From assembly GCF_000827595.2 (NCBI RefSeq), contig NZ_LN776189.1, forward strand, positions 1 to 64,000: a stretch of DNA of 64,000 nt, read 5' to 3'. The notes beneath the pieces are model-generated. The model was not told the DNA's origin and ran no database searches. It was given only the letters and a program-made list of their open reading frames with translations. A program made the position numbers and the translations under genes. The DNA comes from Necropsobacter massiliensis (GTDB taxonomy: Bacteria; Pseudomonadota; Gammaproteobacteria; Enterobacterales; Pasteurellaceae). Below are positions 56,850-64,000 of this stretch, piece by piece; within the stretch, counting starts at the first letter, position 1, and every line of letters starts with the position of its first letter.

Positions 56850-57112
56850 CAGATTTCTCCCCAATCAATCTCTGGGCGTTGTGCTTTGCTTCTTGGCTGC
56901 AACGGCAAATCAATATCGGCAACATCGGGGTGTTCAAGCGACATCAAGGCTTCCAATGTACTTTGTGCAGGTTTTCGCTGCAGATATTCTTCAAACTTCA
57001 TCAACACAAACGCTGGCTTGCCACGATTGGTAATAATCACAGGCGCATTTTGGGCGTGTTTTTGGGCTAAACCTGTGTTTTGATTAAACTCTCGGCTGGT
57101 CATAATCGTCAT
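56849..57112 (-). CDS. Phd/YefM-family antitoxin
   Basis: About 87 aa from the ATG at 57112 (MTIMTSREFNQNTGLAQKHA). The N-terminal Phd fold binds DNA (VIITNRGKPAFVLMKFEEY) and the C-terminal tail, ending RPEIDWGEI, should neutralise the toxin. It is upstream of and coupled to vapC. An upstream frame extension to 57163 lacks support. Confidence 0.88.
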   Translation of the reverse strand: MTIMTSREFNQNTGLAQKHAQNAPVIITNRGKPAFVLMKFEEYLQRKPAQSTLEALMSLEHPDVADIDLPLQPRSKAQRPEIDWGEI

Positions 57113-57250
57113 TTTCGGCTCCTTTTTAATCAATGTATAAAAGTAGCGACAATTATAACGCAAAAAATAGACACTGCAAGCGGTTGGATTTTGGGCGGTT
57201 TTGTAAAAAAATTAAACTATAACGGAAACTTTTCGAATAATCAAAAAATA

Positions 57251-57268
57251 TTTCAAGTATAGTTGAAA
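57251..57268. promoter_or_regulatory. TTTCAA-N6-TTGAAA dyad upstream of the AAA ATPase
   Basis: TTTCAA (57251-57256), 6 bp, TTGAAA (57263-57268), then TTTTT. The same dyad with the same spacing precedes the decayed paralogue (52733-52750) at a similar distance from its ATG (48 versus 53 bp). Conservation between copies suggests an operator or promoter-associated element. Confidence 0.55.
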
Positions 57269-57321
57269 CTTTTTTTATTTTTCGTTAAAGTTCCAGCTAT
57301 ATTTTTTATTTGGCAAACGAA

Positions 57322-58542
57322 ATGAAAAAAGATCTGATTATCCGAAAACACTACTTAGAAGCCGTCCGCTCTTTTATTGGCAAACGTTTGATTAAGGTAT
57401 TTACTGGGCAACGCCGCGTGGGCAAGAGCTATTTGCTGTTTCAAATTATGCAAGATATTCAGGCACAAGACAGCCAAGCGAATATTGTTTATATCAACAA
57501 AGAAGATTTAGCCTTTTCGCACCTTAAAACGGCACAAGATTTGGCGGATTTTGTGCTGGCAGCAAAAAAGAGTGGTCAAAAAAATTATATTTTTATTGAT
57601 GAAATTCAAGAAATTAGCGATTTTGAACAAGCCCTGCGTTCGCTGCTACTAGATGATGAATTGGATTTATATTGCACGGGCAGCAACGCCCATTTGCTAT
57701 CGCAAGACATTGCGGGGGCGTTAAGCGGCAGGGCGATTGAAATTAACGTCCATTCCCTTTCTTATCCTGAATTTTTGCAATTTATGCAGTTGGAAGATAG
57801 CGATAAAGCCTTGTCGCAATTCTTAAAATATGGCGGTTTGCCTTATCTTAAAGATTTGCCTTTGCAAGATCATATTGTGTTTGAATATTTACGAAATATT
57901 TATTCCACCATTGCGGTAAGAGATATTGTGAACCGTTATGCTTTGCGAAATGTGCAGTTTTTAGAACAATTAACGCAATTTTTTGCCAGCAATATTGGCA
58001 ATCTTTTCTCCGCTAAAAAAATAAGCGATTATTTAAAATCTCAACGTATTTCCGCCAATTCAACTCAAGTACAAAATTATGCAGAATATTTAGCCAATGC
58101 CTTTTTAATTCACAAAGTACAACGCTATGATATTGAAGGAAAACGTATTTTTGAAATTGGCGAAAAATATTATTTTGAAGACTTGGGGCTACGCAACGCC
58201 CTTATCGGCTACCGCGTACAAGAACGCGGCAAACTATTAGAAAACACCATTTTCAACCACCTGCAAATTGCCGGTTTTAATGTCAAAATCGGCGGTTTGA
58301 ACAATCAGGAAATCGACTTCGTCGCCGAGAAAAACGGCGAGCGGATTTATGTACAGGCAACACTGACCATCAACGAAGAAAAAACCTTAGAGCGAGAATT
58401 CGGCAACCTGCTGAAAATCGGGGACAATTACCCGAAATACGTCGTTACCATGGACGAATTTGACGGGAACAGTTTTGAAGGGGTGAAGTGTTTGAGTTTG
58501 AGGGGGTTTATTGGGGAGATACTTGAAGATAAGAAAGAATAA
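57322..58542 (+). CDS. AAA ATPase with DUF4143 domain
   Basis: About 406 aa from the ATG at 57322, aligned with the paralogue start. Order: P-loop FTGQRRVGKSYLLFQIMQ (about residues 25-42), Walker B YIFIDEIQEI, sensor DLYCTGSNAHLLSQDIAGAL, then winged-helix/DUF4143 with KLLENTIFNHLQIAGFNVKI and the nuclease-like NNQEIDFVAEKNGERIYVQA (PD-(D/E)XK-type Asp...Glu-x-Lys). Such proteins are widespread in accessory regions, with no settled function; a defence or toxin role is a guess. It is intact and directly upstream of Gabija. Confidence 0.85.
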   Translation: MKKDLIIRKHYLEAVRSFIGKRLIKVFTGQRRVGKSYLLFQIMQDIQAQDSQANIVYINKEDLAFSHLKTAQDLADFVLAAKKSGQKNYIFIDEIQEISDFEQALRSLLLDDELDLYCTGSNAHLLSQDIAGALSGRAIEINVHSLSYPEFLQFMQLEDSDKALSQFLKYGGLPYLKDLPLQDHIVFEYLRNIYSTIAVRDIVNRYALRNVQFLEQLTQFFASNIGNLFSAKKISDYLKSQRISANSTQVQNYAEYLANAFLIHKVQRYDIEGKRIFEIGEKYYFEDLGLRNALIGYRVQERGKLLENTIFNHLQIAGFNVKIGGLNNQEIDFVAEKNGERIYVQATLTINEEKTLEREFGNLLKIGDNYPKYVVTMDEFDGNSFEGVKCLSLRGFIGEILEDKKE

Positions 58543-58620
58543 TTTATATACCTTAATTATAGGCTTTAGACACAATTCAAATATTTTTCAATATAGTTTA
58601 TTGAAATAAGCGGAGGATAT

Positions 58621-60549
58621 ATGAAATTACACTCAATGAGAATATCTAACTTCCAAAGTTTTGGAGATAATCCAACAGAATTATCTTTTGAAGATATAAC
58701 CTATTTAATTGGTCCTAATGGTTCTGGCAAAACTGCTGTTCTACAAGCATTATGTCGATTATTTGCTTTTGACCCCTACCAGCGCAGAATCAAAAGTTCT
58801 GACTTTCATATTCCTCAAGATGAATCTTCAATTCCTGAACAAAGACAGCTATATATTGAAGCAGATTTTATTTTGCCAGAAACATCAATAGATACTGATA
58901 ATTCGACAGTCCCACCTTTCTTTAATCACATGAGAATGGAAGATATAGATGATTCCCCATGCGTACGTTATCGCCTAAGTGCAACAATGGATGATATAGG
59001 TGAAATAGAAGAAAAATTTGAATATGTATTAGATCAAGAAGGAAAAAATACTAAATTAGTTCCTAAATCTGAAAGAAATTCAATTCAGGTACATTATTTG
59101 CCCGCTCAAAGAAATCCTTCAGATCACATTTCCTACAATACAAATGCCCTATTAGGCCGATTATTAAGAGCAATAAATTGGGAAAATGAACGAGAGAATA
59201 TAAAAGCTTTAACTGAACAAATTAATTCTTCTCTTGAAAACAATTCCTCTATTAGGTTTATTAGTGATTCTCTAAAAAATATCTGGAGTATTGTGCATAA
59301 AGGAACTTATTTTAAAGAACCAAAAATTTCCTTTGTCCATTCTGAAATGGAAAGTATTTTGCGCCATATGTCTGTTTCATTTACGCCTGGACATGATAAT
59401 AATATTGTTGATTTTTCTCGATTAAGTGATGGGCAAAAATCCATGCTCTACCTTTCATTGGTTTTAACATCTCAAACTATTTACCACGCTATACTAGAGG
59501 AAGGGAATAATTCATTTGACATTCAAAAACTACGTCCTCCTATTTTCACTTTAATTGCCTTAGAAGAACCCGAAAATAGTTTATCTCCACATTATTTGGG
59601 AAGAGTAATCGAAGCATTAAAACAAATAACTCAAAATAATGATGCTCAGGCTATTATTGCAACTCACGCACCAACGATATTGCGTCGGGTTGAGCCTGAA
59701 CATATTCGGTATTTACGTTTAGATAATTCGAGAACAACACTTATCAAAACTATTCATTTACCTGATAAAAAAGACGAAGCGCATAAATTTGTTCGAGAAG
59801 CTGTTCAAGCTTTTCCTGAAATATATTTTTCACGTTTAGTGATATTAGGCGAAGGAGACAGTGAGGAAATTGTGTTGCCAAGAATTTTAAATGCCAAAGA
59901 AATTCCGGTTGATGCCTCCGCTATCACGATAGCGCCTTTAGGCGGACGGCATGTTAATCACTTTTGGAGATTGCTTTCTCAATTGGAAATACCATACATT
60001 ACTTTATTGGATTTGGATATTGCTAGATTTGGTGGTGGTTGGGGGAGGATAAAGTATGTCAATAGGGAAATGAATAAATATTCAAAATTAGCCTTTCTCA
60101 AAGAAGATACTATTCCCGATTGGGATGATCAACGTTTCCTAAGAGAAAATCATTTTTATAATGATCAAAACCAGCAATCTCAAGATATTTTCTTTGCATT
60201 AGAAAATAGAGGGGTATTTTTTTCTGAACCAATGGATCTTGATTTCTCAATGCTTAAAGCTTTCCCTGCTAAATACAATCTAATTGATAATGGGGTATTA
60301 CCTGACTCTGATTCACATCTGCTAAGTTCTGTCCTTGGTAAAAGCCACCATAATCCAGAACAATATACCGAAGATGAAAGAAAACTCTTTGCCAGCTATC
60401 ATAAATTATTCAAATTAGGAAGTAAGCCAGTTAATCATATTCAAGCATTAGCAAATTTAACAGATGAAGAATTATTAACTAGCATGCCTGCTTCGCTGTC
60501 TCGTCTGGCTGACTGCGTAAAATCTAAATTACAAGAGATACCCGAATGA
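58621..60549 (+). CDS. gajA: Gabija nuclease GajA (OLD-family ATPase-TOPRIM)
   Basis: 642 aa. N-terminal SMC/ABC-like ATPase: P-loop GPNGSGKT (31-38), signature RLSDGQKSMLYLSLVL, Walker B LIALEEPENSLSPHYL and the H-loop ATHAPTILRR. C-terminal TOPRIM: LVILGEGDSEEIVLPRIL (Glu411) and LLDLDIARFGGG (Asp464-x-Asp466). In Gabija, GajA nicks phage DNA when nucleotide pools fall. The stop overlaps gajB by 4 bp (ATGA). The length is slightly above the B. cereus protein. A lone OLD nuclease is excluded by the partner gene. Confidence 0.93.
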   Translation: MKLHSMRISNFQSFGDNPTELSFEDITYLIGPNGSGKTAVLQALCRLFAFDPYQRRIKSSDFHIPQDESSIPEQRQLYIEADFILPETSIDTDNSTVPPFFNHMRMEDIDDSPCVRYRLSATMDDIGEIEEKFEYVLDQEGKNTKLVPKSERNSIQVHYLPAQRNPSDHISYNTNALLGRLLRAINWENERENIKALTEQINSSLENNSSIRFISDSLKNIWSIVHKGTYFKEPKISFVHSEMESILRHMSVSFTPGHDNNIVDFSRLSDGQKSMLYLSLVLTSQTIYHAILEEGNNSFDIQKLRPPIFTLIALEEPENSLSPHYLGRVIEALKQITQNNDAQAIIATHAPTILRRVEPEHIRYLRLDNSRTTLIKTIHLPDKKDEAHKFVREAVQAFPEIYFSRLVILGEGDSEEIVLPRILNAKEIPVDASAITIAPLGGRHVNHFWRLLSQLEIPYITLLDLDIARFGGGWGRIKYVNREMNKYSKLAFLKEDTIPDWDDQRFLRENHFYNDQNQQSQDIFFALENRGVFFSEPMDLDFSMLKAFPAKYNLIDNGVLPDSDSHLLSSVLGKSHHNPEQYTEDERKLFASYHKLFKLGSKPVNHIQALANLTDEELLTSMPASLSRLADCVKSKLQEIPE

Positions 60550-62195
60550 TTTCAATTGAACAATGGCAACCGGCCGATGGATTGGTCTTAGAACCCAATG
60601 CATTGCGAGCTGTAAAAGAAACGAAAAAATGTCTGGCCTTAACGGCCGGACCTGGGGCAGGAAAAACAGAAATGTTAGCGCAACGGGCTGATTTTCTCTT
60701 CCGCACAGGAGTTTGTCGTTATCCTAAAAGAATTTTAGCTATTTCTTTTAAGGTTGATGCAAGTACAAATTTAAAAGAGCGTGTTAAACGAAGATGTGGT
60801 TATGAACCAGCGACACGTTTTGATAGTTATACGTTTCATGCCTTTGCAAAACGAATTATCGATCGTTTTCGCGTTGTTTTGACAGGCGATAATGCGCTGG
60901 ATGCTGATTATTCTATAGGTGAACATAGAATTACAAACAAGCAAATTACCTTTAATGACCTAGTTCCGTTTGCGATTGAAATTTTGCAGCATTCTGATAT
61001 TGCAAAAAATGCGATTAGACAAACTTATTCCGATGTGTTTTTAGATGAGTTTCAAGACTGTACTAATCTTCAATATGATTTAATAAAATTAGCATTTCAA
61101 GGAACTTCTGCACGTCTAACCGCTGTTGGTGATACCAAGCAAAAAATTATGGGATGGGCGGGTGCATTGGAAGGAATATTTAATACTTTTTCTCAAGATT
61201 TTTCTGCCACCGCACTAAATATGTATCGAAATTTTAGATCCAAGCCCAACTTATTAAAACTACAAAATAAAATAATAAATATAATGGATCCAAGTTCTAT
61301 AATGCCTGATAACTTGATTATTGGAAACGATGGCGAAATTATTCCTTATGAGTTCTGTGATGAGAAAGAAGAAGCAATAAAATTAGCTGATCTTATTGAA
61401 AATTGGAAATCCGAAGAAAAAATTCCTTTATCTGAAATTGCGATCTTAGTTTCCAAGCAAGCTGATATATATGCAGCTGCTATCATGCAAGAATTAGATA
61501 AAAAAGGTATTCCATATAGAAACGAACAACAATTGCAGGACATTACAGCTGAGCCATTAGCTAGATTAATGGTTGATTATTTATTGTGTTTTTACGGAGA
61601 AAAAGAGTCTGCTGCATGGACTCGTTTGCAGGAGCAATTAACGCCGTTTATTGATGATGAAGAATTAGAATTTAGTAAGAAAATTTATTTCCAAGAATTC
61701 TTTTCCGAACAAAAAAGAAAAGTTAAAAACATGGAGAAAAACAGCGAAAAATATTCTGACTGGATGGAGAGAATTCAAGATTTTTTAAATAAAATAAGTC
61801 CTGAAACAATTATAGCCTTATCACAAGAATATGAATCTGAATCAAGACGTAATGAAATAATAGCAATGACCCGAGCTAAAATTGCTGAATCATTAAATAA
61901 AGAGGAAAATTTAATAAAGGTACTAAAATCGTTTTCTGATAATCATGCTGTTAGGATTTTAACTATCCATAAAAGTAAGGGATTAGAATTTCATTCTGTC
62001 ATTATGTTGGCGGTTGAAAAAGAAATATTTTGGGGAAAACCTGATGAAGAACGATGTGCATTTTTTGTTGGTGTATCACGTGCTAAACAACGATTAGTTG
62101 TAACTTACTCTTCAAAGAGACAAAAACCACCAGAATATTCAAATAGATGGAATGCTGATAGACATAAACATGCTGAATACTGGGAATATTTGTAA
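60546..62195 (+). CDS. gajB: Gabija helicase GajB (UvrD-like)
   Basis: 549-aa SF1A helicase. Motif I LTAGPGAGKTEML (P-loop about 34-41), motif Ia SFKVDASTNLKERV, motif II VFLDEFQDCTNLQYDL, motif III VGDTKQKIMGWAG, motif IV LNMYRNFRSKPNLLKL, motif V VRILTIHKSKGLEFHSVI and motif VI FFVGVSRAKQRLVV are all in order. It is translationally coupled to GajA; GajAB form a supramolecular antiphage complex in characterised systems. Confidence 0.93.
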   Translation: MISIEQWQPADGLVLEPNALRAVKETKKCLALTAGPGAGKTEMLAQRADFLFRTGVCRYPKRILAISFKVDASTNLKERVKRRCGYEPATRFDSYTFHAFAKRIIDRFRVVLTGDNALDADYSIGEHRITNKQITFNDLVPFAIEILQHSDIAKNAIRQTYSDVFLDEFQDCTNLQYDLIKLAFQGTSARLTAVGDTKQKIMGWAGALEGIFNTFSQDFSATALNMYRNFRSKPNLLKLQNKIINIMDPSSIMPDNLIIGNDGEIIPYEFCDEKEEAIKLADLIENWKSEEKIPLSEIAILVSKQADIYAAAIMQELDKKGIPYRNEQQLQDITAEPLARLMVDYLLCFYGEKESAAWTRLQEQLTPFIDDEELEFSKKIYFQEFFSEQKRKVKNMEKNSEKYSDWMERIQDFLNKISPETIIALSQEYESESRRNEIIAMTRAKIAESLNKEENLIKVLKSFSDNHAVRILTIHKSKGLEFHSVIMLAVEKEIFWGKPDEERCAFFVGVSRAKQRLVVTYSSKRQKPPEYSNRWNADRHKHAEYWEYL

Positions 62196-62202
62196 TTCTT
62201 TC

Positions 62203-62234
62203 AAAGGTCGTCTGAAAATTTTCAGACGACCTTT
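62203..62234. terminator. Perfect palindrome built from two Neisseria-type DUS
   Basis: A 32-bp perfect inverted repeat centred on AAAATTTT. Each arm contains AGGTCGTCTGAA (62205-62216 and complement 62221-62232), the neisserial DNA uptake dialect I recall for the N. mucosa group. It sits 8 bp after gajB and can act as its terminator, in the way Neisseria uses paired DUS. Confidence 0.9.
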
Positions 62235-62320
62235 CCTTTATCCCCGTCCCAAAAATGCGGTCATTTTCTCCGGTGTTTTCCCATTTCTTCAGTCCTACCC
62301 CCTTCGACGGGGTACAACCT

Positions 62321-62737
62321 GATAACATCCTTTACATTCTAACCCAAAGGCATCATTTACATTTTACTTGTAAACTTATCATCAAAATCCCCGTGGAGAT
62401 TGATGATGCTTGGTTAGAGACGAATGCTATGCAACAGCGTGTACAATTTATTCAAGCGTGGCTAAGCCGACGCTACACTAAAATCGAACTATGTCAGCAG
62501 TTCAACATAAGCCATCCGACGGCAGATAAATGGATTAAACGCCACGAACAAGTGGGGTTTGAGGGCTTAAGCGAGCTGTCTCGCAGGCCTCATCATAGCC
62601 TCAATGCCATGCCGCAATGGATTTGCGACTGGCTGATTAGTGAGAAGTTAAAGTACCCCAACTGGGGCGCTAAAAAGCTGATCGACGCACAAGTGCAGCA
62701 GCAATTGGACTTGAATTTGATGCGCCGATTCACTTAA
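62321..62737 (+). pseudogene. Truncated IS481-type transposase
   Basis: From the ATG at 62429: MQQRVQFIQAWLSRRYTKIE, the HTH LCQQFNISHPTADKWIKRHE and SELSRRPHHSLNAMPQWICD, then KYPNWGAKKLIDAQ. This is the N-terminal DNA-binding part of an IS481/IS3-like transposase. The DDE domain is absent: the frame runs into foreign DNA around 62710 and stops at 62737. A left terminal repeat may begin near TGATAACATCCTTTACATTC (62321). Confidence 0.7.
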
Positions 62738-63252
62738 CTCGAGCGTTTTTGCCCGCTTTGCGTGCGAAAAAATCGGGCGTGATTGTGTTCATCACCAGCA
62801 TCGGCGATCGCGTCGGCTTTGCCTCGGGCGTGATGTACCACGCAGCGAAATTCGGCTTGGAAGGCTTTGCCGAAGCCCTTTCGCAGGAAATCGCGGATTT
62901 CGGCATTAAAACCGTCATCGTCGAGCCGGGTTCGATGAAAACCAATTTTATGGGCAATTTAAACTGGACGGCGGAAAGCGAAGCCTATCAAGGCACGACC
63001 GTCGCCTAAATGCGCGCCTACATTGCCGAACACGGCGAAGCCAACATCTCGGGCGACCCGCAAAAAATCGCGGCGGCGGTGTACGATTTGACCCAACAGG
63101 CAAACCCGCGCCTGCGTACCGCACTCGGCAGCGACACTTACGCCACCTTGGAACAGGCGTATGCCAAGCAGTTGCAGACATTGCAAGAGCAGGAAGAATT
63201 GGCAGTGTCGGTCGTCATGGAAGGCAAAGCGGGCTTTATGCCGAACAGTTGA
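62716..63252 (+). pseudogene. Truncated short-chain dehydrogenase, probably neisserial
   Basis: The SDR frame is visible from FDAPIHLTRAFLPALRAKKS (about 62716) through VFITSIGDRVGFASGVMYHAAK (the Ser and YxxxK catalytic residues) and VEPGSMKTNF. It meets a TAA at 63007-63009, then continues in frame to 63252. The N-terminal NAD-binding half is missing, replaced by the transposase fragment. GC-rich codon use differs sharply from the Gabija genes next to it, and Neisseria uptake sequences bracket it. Confidence 0.8.
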
Positions 63253-63298
63253 TTGAAAAACGTTTGGAAAAATGACCGCACTTTTTGCGTTCATAAAA

Positions 63299-63336
63299 AG
63301 GTCGTCTGAAAACTAAAACAGGTTTTCAGACGGCAT
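63299..63336. terminator. Imperfect inverted pair of neisserial DUS
   Basis: AGGTCGTCTGAA at 63299-63310 faces TTCAGACGGCAT at 63325-63336 (complement of ATGCCGTCTGAA, the classic AT-DUS). Arms pair over TCTGAAAAC / GTTTTCAGA. A Hin-type Pasteurellaceae USS (ACCGCACTT, 63275-63283) lies 15 bp to the left. Confidence 0.85.
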
Positions 63337-63362
63337 CTTAGGTATATCAGTTTAAATAATCT

Positions 63363-64000
63363 TCAATCTTTATTTTTACCCAAATGCGGATACAATGTAT
63401 CAAAACGGTTCATTTCTTCTTTTATAAACGGATAAGGCGAATCCAAACGTTGCCAGATTTTTGGGATGAGAATCCGCACCACGCCAACATACCACGCCAC
63501 CATTAACGCTGCACCGATGGCATAGTCATACCAATGTGCTAAGTGATTGATTTCAATGTAATAAATGTAGGCAGTCATAATCGGCAGGTGTCCGAATAAA
63601 GTCGTGGCTAAACCTGAATTGTAGTAAGTTTTGAGCATAACGTTGTTTACCACGCCGTGTATCAAAAGTTGTGCCACGCCGCCGAATAAAATCGGCATTA
63701 AGCCAAACCAAATTTGGTTGGGGAAAAAGACAGGCGTGAGATACATAAAAATTGCCGTGCCGTAATTGATCCACAACGCCGACATTTGATTGAGCGGATA
63801 GCGGTCGGGCTGCGGGCTGTTTTTCATCGCAAACATCGTGTTGGCAAATTTTGGAAATCCACCCGGAAAACCAAATTCTTCAAAAAAATGTAGAAAAATT
63901 ACACCCAAATTCAGCAACGCCAACGCTTGCAAAAAGTGCCAATGTTGCCACGTTAAAGCGGTGAATAACATAATTAATAAGCCAATCGGCAGGCTGATTT
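63363..64000 (-). CDS. HXXEE-domain integral membrane protein (5' end open at the edge)
   Basis: Minus-strand frame ending at 63363. The first in-window ATG is at 63971 (202 aa), but the frame stays open without a stop to the window edge (ISLPIGLLI precedes it), so the true start may lie outside. The name-giving motif is seen as FLHFFEEFGFPGGFP near residue 30, with several hydrophobic segments following and a basic C-terminal tail. The function of this family is unknown. Confidence 0.75.
   Translation of the reverse strand, partial: ISLPIGLLIMLFTALTWQHWHFLQALALLNLGVIFLHFFEEFGFPGGFPKFANTMFAMKNSPQPDRYPLNQMSALWINYGTAIFMYLTPVFFPNQIWFGLMPILFGGVAQLLIHGVVNNVMLKTYYNSGLATTLFGHLPIMTAYIYYIEINHLAHWYDYAIGAALMVAWYVGVVRILIPKIWQRLDSPYPFIKEEMNRFDTLYPHLGKNKD

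Overview
The window is chromosomal DNA of a Pasteurellaceae bacterium. The evidence is a Hin-type uptake signal sequence (core AAGTGCGGT or its complement), present in more than twenty places and often paired as terminators, together with gammaproteobacterial gene order in the ribosomal clusters. The D-apiose and xylose catabolic genes suggest a plant-sugar-using, possibly rumen-associated lineage such as Actinobacillus succinogenes or Basfia/Mannheimia succiniciproducens. The species cannot be fixed from the sequence alone.

Layout. 1-8.8 kb holds housekeeping genes: mazG, uspA, alaS, csrA, a phosphomannomutase, galU, aqpZ and metJ. 8.7-23.1 kb holds the S10, spc and alpha ribosomal operons, with secY and rpoA. 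A strong terminator and about 600 bp of unexplained DNA split S10 from spc. 23.4-26.7 kb holds a phosphoesterase, nadR, ubiK and ribB behind an FMN riboswitch. 26.8-37.1 kb is a sugar operon: SorC-type regulator, CRP site, RbsBAC-like importer with a DUF2291 lipoprotein, split transketolase, FGGY kinase and FucI-like isomerase. This gene set matches the non-oxidative D-apiose pathway (apiose to apulose, to apulose 4-phosphate, to central metabolites). 37.1-44.3 kb is the xylose locus xylR...xylAB, interrupted by an AT-rich nhaC-patB pair.

From 44.3 kb on the window is accessory DNA. A ferric-type ABC transporter operon is decaying through several nonsense and frameshift mutations, and its binding-protein gene is cut by an intact IS3-family element (48503-49921). 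Then come an ArsR-OYE pair, a dead and a live copy of a DUF4143 AAA ATPase, a LysR/hydrolase pair, a Phd-VapC toxin-antitoxin module, and a complete two-gene Gabija antiphage system (gajA-gajB). At 62.2-63.3 kb lies a broken IS481-like/short-chain-dehydrogenase segment carrying Neisseria-type DNA uptake sequences. The window ends inside or at the start of an HXXEE-domain membrane protein gene.

The most noteworthy signal is a mosaic of three natural-transformation dialects. Hin-type USS occur throughout the core, Apl-type (ACAAGCGGT-like) sites cluster only in 48.7-57.2 kb, and neisserial DUS occur at 62.2-63.3 kb. This suggests the accessory region was assembled by uptake of DNA from different donors. 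All motif scans were by eye, not by computation.
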